64,000 nucleotides of DNA from Chionis minor (taxonomy: Eukaryota > Chordata > Aves > Charadriiformes > Chionididae): positions 579,476 to 643,475 of the forward strand of contig VZSF01001143.1 of the NCBI GenBank assembly GCA_013398295.1, read 5' to 3'. The notes beneath the pieces were generated by a model that was not told where the DNA came from, did not search any database, and saw nothing but the letters and a program-made list of their open reading frames with translations. Positions 55,860-64,000 of the stretch are shown one piece after another. Every line of letters begins with the position of its first letter. The stretch's first letter is position 1. The position numbers were made by a program, and so were the translations under genes.

Positions 55860-56730
55860 GACAGTAATCATATGTCACGCAGCCTTTTTTCCATTAAGCA
55901 ATTTTAGAATTTTGTAAGATCAGTTGCTCAGTCCATTGATATGTTTTTGCACTTTTCTCAGTTCATATTCTGAACTGGAATTGTACGCACTATTCCAGAT
56001 GCAGTGGTACCCTACAGAATGGCCTACTTCTCATTCTCTACTGAAAATATTTTACAGCCCTGCATTTATCGTTTAGTTGGCTGAATCATACTAGTGGCTC
56101 ATAATAACCATGATCAATTCTTACACTTGGTCATTTCCAATCTATCACTTCTCCTGGATGAATCCTCCTATTATACCAGGAAATCGTGTTATTAATCCCT
56201 AAGGACGTAGCCTTGTATTTTGTATTAAATTTAACTTTACTTCTGTTACTCCAGCAGCATCCAGGCTGCTAGGTCACCTGTTTTCTAGGAATGAAATTCT
56301 TGATATGGCTCATTGTGAAGAAGGCCTCTCAGTTTTTGCCATCATCAAATTTAATTATCACACTCTTATTTTTGTGCCATTGCCTTTATTAAATAAGATT
56401 GGGCCGACTGCTGGTATAAAAAGCCCCACTTGAAATCCCTCTCTGGTCTCATAGTGCCCTTTCCAGCACAGACCTATTGTCATCCCTCTTCTAGTCAGTT
56501 CTGTATCTAACTTACATTTCTTGTGCTATTTCCCATTTCAGCCAATAATCTCACAAGTACTACATTGTCAAGTAGAGATAAAAATCATGTTTCCATCCAT
56601 AAAAATTCTGCTGCCATTAAAATACAGTCATGATCTACCTTTAGTAAACTTGGACTGCATTTTATCCCATCTTCCATAGCGTTTATTGTTTTCAAAATCT
56701 GTTTTAAAACTTTGTCTCTTATTGTAGACT
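55860..56730 (-). mobile_element. Ancient CR1/L3-type LINE, antisense
   Basis: Old CR1 landmarks appear in order, reverse complemented: ATTCCAGATGCAGTGGTACC, CTTGTATTTTGTATTAAATT, GCCTTTATTAAATAAGATTG, a CTGTATCTAACTTA-like segment, then CATTTTATCCCATCTTCC. It is strongly diverged and contains no open RT frame. Borders are approximate. Confidence 0.6.
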
Positions 56731-58960
56731 AACAGAATAGTTGCAAATACATTAATTGGTTATAAAAAGAAAAGTGAAGCTTGCTATGTAGCACCACCAC
56801 AATACAACAGAGGGATTAAAATCTGTACCACAAGCCATAAAACTTCATGCCCTAGTTCTTTCATTAGGCAGTAATGCTTCCACATTTGAGCAAGTTGAGG
56901 TCTCCCAGTATAGTTTCCATGCTGTGGTTCTTTTGACTTTGTGTATATTCTCTTCTGACAGCAAACTTAGCTGTGACTTTCCTTTCTACCTTTTTGTCTG
57001 TTCAAAAGCTGCTAAAATTACTGATTAGGCTGGGGAACGTAGCTAGACTATAGATAACCTCAGTGCTTTGGGGCTCCCCCTTTTTTTGTGCTAGTTGCAA
57101 TGTGCTACCTGCGTCGCTAAATAGTCTTTTGCTTTTTGTCTTACTCTTTTGCAAGATCTAGCTCTGGGTTATGTTTGGCAAATCTTCCTTGATTCCTGCA
57201 CCTCCAAGTCTCCAAGTCATAGCTTTCTTCATTCATTCATTTCCCTTCACCATTCCGTACAGACCTTTTCCTTGTTTTTACTCTGACTGCTGAGGTTACT
57301 CATCCCGCTTCCATACTTGGAATGTAAATTCCAGACGGTTTTTGCATTTCTGAGTTAGATAAATTCCAGATCTCTGTCATGTTTAAGCCTCTGATTTATT
57401 CAGTCTATTCAAATACCTCAATTACTATGTCTAATCTACCAACACTTGTTCTTATGGTATTAAAAAAGCCCTCCAAAACTTTAATTGTTGAAACAGCTTT
57501 GTTTAGTCTTCCATTTAATTCAGATTTTTCAACCAGGTGGAGATGAAGGGGAGACTGCTCTGTTCTCACTTTAAACGCAAGCAGCTCTCTCCCCATCATT
57601 ACTGCCTACCTAAAATTAGCCTAAAATGCATTAGTTTGTGCCCAGTAAAAAAAAAAAAAAAAAAAAAAAAAAGCAGCTTTAGTTGTCACTTGCACAAGTA
57701 TCTGGGCTGCACTGGTATTAGTAACTTGTGTTTTCCACTGTACATCTGCATTTTCTAATCTCTCTTCAACCTTGTCAGAAATCTCCCTCCCTCATCCCCA
57801 TGTTTCACCAACTGAGCTGTGATGCTTGCAGGAGATTTTCCTTTCTTCAATTTCCCTTTGTGCTGCAAAATCCCATTAATTTAGCTGCCATCAAGGTTAC
57901 AAACTTTCCTCCAGAGTTTTTTAGATGTTTCAATTTGTAAATAACATCACATAGGTATCCATTATTGGTATTGAAAAGCTTTATTACCAGACAATTTGTA
58001 TAATGCTGGAGTTGTATGCAATGTCACCTCTCTGACAGAATGCTGATGGCTGTCACTAGACAACTGATATGACAGGCATTGAAACTAGCTGATAAATACA
58101 CAACAAATAAAAAACCCCCAAAACTACAACATAATTAACTGGAATCTTGCTGTCCTGAGCTATTATACTGTTCTTTCAGCACAATGGAATTATTACGCCT
58201 ATAAAGACACCAACCTAACACACCTAAATTATGGGTGGCATCACTAAGTCACAATAATATATTAACTGGGACTAATCAACTATATATTTATTAAAATGAA
58301 TTCCTCTATCTTACTAGCAGTGAAAGTCCTTTTATACAAACTGCAATTATTCTACTGAGGTGCTGTTACTTGTGACCTGAAGAGCAACAATATGCTGCAC
58401 AACCTTGAGAAGAGGAGAATGCATAGGCAAGTACACTGGGTAAGCACTGTAATAGCTTTAGGAAATTTAATTTTCATGTAGAGAAGAACAGACATAAATT
58501 TTATTTTTATGGTCCTTCCTCAAAGGTATGACCGTGCTTCTTCCATGCACTTCTTTTTCACCTTACCTGTCCCTCAGTGTTTTCCTACACCCATTAAATT
58601 GCATAAAAGCCATTCTTTTGGCTCAGAAGGCTGGGGAAAAAAAAGATGTACATGCATTAAATGTATTAGGAGGAAAAGTAAGGGGGATGGTAATTCAAAT
58701 CTAGTTCTTAGTGCAATAAAATAGCCTAAACCAGAATAATCTGAATGTTCGTATACTTTCATCAGGGTATGAGTGGAAAAAAAAAAATTCTATACAATTT
58801 TATATTTCATAACTTATTTTATACACATATACAGGAGTGGAGCAGTTTGAACTTTACTAATTTCCAAGAAAACTGAGTATGTCAAAAATCTGCTACTCAG
58901 TCTGTACCACAAACATGAACATGCACAACTTCATCAAAATGTTTGCAACAGTCTTCCACA
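56731..58960. other. Intergenic, mostly unrecognised
   Basis: The first few hundred bases may be further, very diverged CR1 sequence, but I cannot align it. The A26 run lies here. No gene is seen. Confidence 0.45.
57647..57672. repeat. A26 homopolymer
   Basis: The longest homopolymer of the window. The sequence just upstream on the + strand has no recognisable gene, so it is not shown to be the tail of a retrocopy. Confidence 0.85.
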
Positions 58961-59031
58961 TAAGCAAGAGGCTAGACTAGAAGACCTTCTGAAGGCCCTT
59001 CCAAGCTGACCCATGCTATGATGCTATATGA
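58961..59031 (+). mobile_element. Short CR1 3' tail
   Basis: GGCTAGACTAGAAGACCTTC, then GGCCCTTCCAAGCTGACCC and ATGCTATGATGCTATATG, is a diverged CR1 3' terminus in forward orientation. Confidence 0.7.
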
Positions 59032-62000
59032 ATTCTCCCTCCCTCTAGAATTCTCTCTCTCACAATCACTACTCCACATCCAGACATGCACAAAACCAGA
59101 TTATAACCATCTGTCAGATAGCGTACAGCCTAGATCTGTCTCCCATATATACATTATTTCCATTTTGGTACCCAAATTGAAGATGATCATCACCACACGT
59201 GACCATTTGCTCACAAACAGACAATCAGGTATTGTTCCTTTTCTTTTTCTACTCACTCAGCATTGTGCAACACTAATTTATCTCACTGTCCATCCCAAAT
59301 ACTCTTTTCCCGCCTTAATAAATGTTACTTTCTTTTTTAATTCCCCTCAGATTCTTCATCAGAAGAATCACTTTTTCTACGATCATCAGATCAAAGCTGT
59401 TGGGCTTTCATGAACCCTGAGCCCATTTTCACAACTGCAGCCATTAGCTGAAGTACTCTCTACACATCTGGCTATAAGTCAGTCCTCTTTGGTCAGAGGA
59501 CTTCTCACCTATTTTTATGACTTCACTTTTGGCAGCACATGAAATCCACGCTCAGAAATACAAGCTTCGACCTGTCACTGGGATGGAACCGAGCTGTTAC
59601 TAAGACAAATGAACAAGAACCACTGCATCAATCCAGGCTAGACCCACGTAGTTTGCAAAACAAGCGTTATGGGTAGTCCAGATGGGTGAGGGAATGTGAT
59701 AAATACATGGAATGTGAAAGGTTATCGTCTCCTTTTTCACTCATGTCTATCAGTCTGCCTGTGATAACACTCTGCTTCCCAAATACTGTGCACATCTCTG
59801 CAAAACAGCAAGGTGGGAGGTAGCTGTAGTGGCCTTGAGAGATAAGACCTCTCTAATTACCTCATCATTCTTGAGAGGTCAAGCAGTGGAAACCAAAGCC
59901 CATAGCCAACAAAAAAAGTGTTCCAGAGCTTGTAACGAGTGAGTCCATGAATGAAGAAGTCCCAGAAGATTGATTTCTATAACCAGCATTGTTTGCTTAA
60001 AAAATATTTTAAGTTATGATTGAAATAATGTGGAATATTCTTCCTCAAATTCTTCTAAGTCAGTGTGCCAATACATTGTCAATACCTACATCAATACATC
60101 AAGCATTCTGCTAATAACACAGCCTCAGTTACGTTTTTGAGGTAACTGGAGTGGTTCTAGAATTTCTTTATTAAACACTAGAGATCTTTCCTTTTCGATT
60201 TATTGTGCTGATCTCTCATTCACTAACAAATTTAGGATAAAAAATGGTATAGCCAACCTAAAGCATTTCTTATTCACTTAGGTGGGAAAAGAGTGCAAAC
60301 AAAAAGCTCCATTTCTCATTTACAGGTCATATTAACAAACAAAATATAGAAACAATCTTTCTTCTGTAAGACATAATCCCAGGTATAGTGTGATCTGCTG
60401 CAGTTTTTCTTCAGCGCATAGCTCACAGGCAGCGCATTCCCTGCAAGACTCTCTGACATTGCTCAAGCCCTGAGAAAACTACTGCTGGAACTATGGTCCA
60501 GGTTGATATAGAACCTAACAAGTGTTCCCCCTAGAATATTAATTGCTCATGAAAAACAATACTTAGATAATAAAGCTTAGGCACACAGTCCATATTATGT
60601 TATCCATCAATCTTGTACTGTTGATTTTCCCATTTCCCAAAGAAGCATTTTCAACCTTCAACCACTGCCAGGCTGGGGATTCAATTATTTTCCACTGTCC
60701 ATTGTTAGAGGAATTAGGAATTTGCAGAGGAAAAAAACCTCAACCCTCACCTACCAGTCGAAACCACACTACCAATTAGCCAGAAGCTGGAGAGTTTCTG
60801 AGAGATTAAATATCCCACAAGGTAATCCAACGTGTCTAGCTCAAAGCAAAAATTAGGCGTTCCTCATCCACAGCACAAGCCCAGAGACAGATCTGTATAG
60901 GACGTACAGGACCACTGTAGATACCTCTAAACATGTTTTGTTGCTGAACTTTGAATACAGAGATTCCTTTCATTAGACTAAAAGGAGAGCAATGGCACTT
61001 ACTACTCATCTAAACATATCTTAACATCTGCTTAGCCATCTGATAGATTATTGGGGAGGTGTAGGTTCTGGTTGTATTTCCAACAATTGAAGCCATAGTT
61101 CCCCTTCCATTGAAATGAATGTGAGCTTCTCTGCGCCTCCGTTCAAACAGATTAATTTCTCACATGCACCTGATGGATGTTGTTTTCATAGGTTATCTTG
61201 CTTCTGACTAGATTTGAAGAAAAAGAGCTCATTTTGCTATGTGAGATCTTCTGTGGGGGCAGGTTAAAATACAAAAGGAAGGAAACATTAACCTTTATTC
61301 TACTAAAGGTTAAACATCTCCAGAAACCTATGAGGCTTGATCCCAGAACTTTATAGGCCTGAGGCTGCTCATGATTAAGATACTAGACCAGAAAAATAAT
61401 TAAAAGCTCCATTTAGTATTGTCTCCATTCCTCTTCAGACAAGTGAAAAGCTTTGCTTTATTGAGGGAAAAGTATTGGGAAAATTACCCAATAAAATCTC
61501 AGTATCCCAAACGTATCATTCCTCTTGATCAAAAGCCACCAGAGAAAGAATAGCGAGGAACATGTAGAAATAGGAATAAAATCTTTCTCTGGAGCATGTC
61601 AGATCGTGTGAAGAATAATTACAAGAGAGAAAAGGGTAAAAATTACTGAATTTGTATAATGTACTATTATTTGTGTGGCATTTCTTGTACAAGTGGAAGA
61701 CTATCATTTAAATATGGAAAACCTCTGAAATGCTTCAGTGACAGTTTACTAGTTCATACACTTTGCTTTGATAAACACCCTTAGTCCATTAATTTCTGTC
61801 TACTCTTTTCATTATTATCTGTATCGGATATGAGCTGGTCTCTATATAATTTAGCCAAGCAATTATATTAGCTTACTATTACAAACTAGAAATCCTATAT
61901 ATATATGTATATGTAAACCACCAGAAAAATCCATATAGAAGTAAACACAAATGCAGCTAACATAGAAATACGTACCTGACTATACTTACATAATTTATTA

Positions 62001-64000
62001 GCATCTAAGAAATTATTATTAGTGTTCATCAACATACCCAGAACAACTTCATTAATCTTTCAAGTATAGCCAACCACGGTAGACAACCTCGTACTGGAAG
62101 GGATAAAACACTACACCTGTATTTCCCAGGAATCATAACCATTGATTCCTGATATTTAGGACTGTTCAAAATCCTAAAATCCAAATAAAACTGAAATGGT
62201 ACTCTACCACCTTTGCTACCGAAAGGGTGCAAGTGAGTTTCGCAATGAAGTACTTCTTTCGAGCTAAACATATAGCTGTTTTAATGAAGAAAGCACACCA
62301 TATGCTTAAATCAAAAACTTCTGGCACCTACACACTGAAAGGGGAAGCTACACTCCACCCCAAACTATGTTACGGCCTTTGGCAGAAAGCATGCAGTAGC
62401 CTCGGATGAACTGTGGAATCTCTAAACACTGTCAAAGCAGCCTTCATTTAGGAAGAGCTGCATAAAGCAGGCTCTGCTAGGTCCATCCAAGTTCATTTAT
62501 AGAACACTGAGTTCGTATCCCAAATTTGTTAGCAAACAAATCAGTAACAACATACTGGAAAGGAAAAAACCTCAAATGTTGACATTACAGAAGCGCCTGA
62601 ACAGCTATAATCATTAATAGAGGTCCTGTACTGGAGCACCACTACTGAAATATGAACCCTGAAGACTTTAAGACCTAGTCTAGAAAGCATCCTCTTTTAA
62701 AATGCGAAGATCAGGGTTTTTCTTTGACTGCTAGAAGTAATTACTTTTTATTGCTATTCAGTAAATAACTGTTTGAGAAAGGTAAATTAATAGGCCTAGC
62801 AGTCGCAGACAAGCCTGGAGATAAGCACATTCATATAATTAGCACAACATGTTTGGTAAGTTGTCAGGAACGTAGATAAGTTGGGGAGGAGTGTAGGAGA
62901 CACTAAAGAGGAAAGGAAGGGAGGAAAGCAATAAGAAAGGCTAGAGTTAGAAAATGAGAGCTGCTGAATGCCATTTGTAAATCAATAGCTGTAGCCAAAC
63001 AGAGAGCTTCCTGGTAGCAGAATTTGTTCTTCTCAAGTCAGGAGAAATACAGTATTTTCAGGTGATCTCTGTTGTTCAGGGATCTCTTTCCCTGGGGTTG
63101 TCAGCTGTGTTTAGACAGCCTGATTGGGTGGGAAATTTCTCCAGCGGCAGATTCTGACATCTTTCTTCCCTGTCAAGGAAACGGCTCAACAGCCATCACT
63201 TCCTTTGCTTCTCAAGGGGTTTTTTTTGCTCCTTGACGAAGTGGCTGTTCTGTATTTATTCCCTTTGTTCGGATTTCTTTTCCTTTCCAATGACATTTTC
63301 TACACACAAGGATTCGCACCCTCTCAAAGAAAACCATGGTCAGACCTATCATATGCCACTCCTAGAAGTGACTTCTGAAGCCTGATGATCATCTGTCTCC
63401 CCCCCACCCTGTACCTTTCTCCTTCCCCACAAGTGGGGTGGAACAAAGGGTGGGAGCAGCAGGACAAGCAGGGATTTACTTCTCCGCAATGTCTGGCCCT
63501 GTGGCACCATGCCTGTGGGGCAGAGAGCCCCCGGCAGCCACTTTATTTGTAGCCTTTTCCTCACTGAAGTGGCTGACAAAGATGACCGGAAACCTGAGGC
63601 TCTATTGTTTTTCATTCCCAACAAGCCATAAAGTGCACAGTGGTATGCGGCTTGGTGAAGCCATCTAGTTTTCCACAGAGTACTGTGTGTGGTTTGTAAT
63701 TTTGCAACCCTGTCTAAGTACTAAAACAGAGAGAATACTATTTTCATGTGCTAAAACTAAATAATTCTATTTATCAATGCCATTTCCAAATTATTTTATT
63801 TGCAGAGAGAAAAAGCCTTCTCTCAAATCTCCAGCTGCCTACCACCATTTTTCATTTTTTAATAGTTCACCTTCTCAGAGCAAACCTGTTTGGCGATCTT
63901 GGAAGCATTGCTTTATTTGAGATTAGTCCTAATGCACAATCATACAGCTATTAAAATTAGTGGAATTACAGGAGTATATCTGCCCTGTGGCTACTGTTTC
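59032..64000. other. Intergenic to window end, nothing recognised
   Basis: AT-rich sequence with no exon, RNA gene or known repeat that I can support. By synteny CALM1 would lie further out, and none of its exons is visible. Confidence 0.5.

Noticed and set aside
57647..57672. A26 run as the poly(A) tail of a processed pseudogene
   Set aside because: No gene-like sequence precedes it and no target-site duplication is apparent.
59032..64000. Search for CALM1 exons (EF-hand DxDGxG motifs) near the right end
   Set aside because: No EF-hand coding stretch is visible on either strand, so the gene must lie outside the window.

Overview
This window is vertebrate nuclear DNA, almost certainly from a bird. 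The genes are long, split by GT/AG introns, and interrupted by several copies of CR1, the dominant LINE family of birds. The protein-coding exons closely match the human PSMC1 and NRDE2 proteins as I remember them. The neighbourhood also fits the PSMC1-NRDE2 synteny of human 14q32, where KCNK13 lies on one side and CALM1 on the other. The exact species cannot be read from the sequence. There are no bacterial-style operons, CRISPR arrays, tRNA or rRNA genes.

Layout. Positions 1-1780 hold no recognisable gene. A GC-rich, CpG-rich island follows, broken by an assembly gap (2050-2443). PSMC1 (26S proteasome ATPase Rpt2) is on the + strand. Ten coding exons are visible between 2769 and 11108. The first exon, which should carry only the ATG, is missing and must lie in or beside the gap. 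The exons assemble to 440 residues including the missing Met, equal to the human length. A poly(A) signal lies at 11245-11250.

About 3.3 kb of intergenic DNA follows. Then comes NRDE2 on the - strand, tail-to-tail with PSMC1. Its CDS runs from the ATG at 48547 down to the stop at 14591, in 14 exons encoding 1171 residues (human 1164). All exon phases close. Its promoter is a CpG island (about 48080-48800) with YY1-like and ZNF143-like sites. NRDE2 introns carry two oppositely oriented CR1 copies and several very old SINE (MIR/CORE-like) remnants.

The right part (about 48.8-64 kb) is intergenic, toward the expected CALM1 side. It contains two ancient antisense CR1/L3-type LINEs, a short CR1 tail, homopolymer runs, a GC-raised block at about 52.1-53.6 kb and a perfect 15-bp inverted repeat.

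The two genes are both housekeeping. PSMC1 is part of the proteasome base that unfolds ubiquitinated proteins. NRDE2 is a nuclear RNA-surveillance factor that restrains the MTR4-exosome. I see no functional link beyond conserved neighbourhood. I found no convincing new gene system; the hunt section lists the sequence oddities worth checking.
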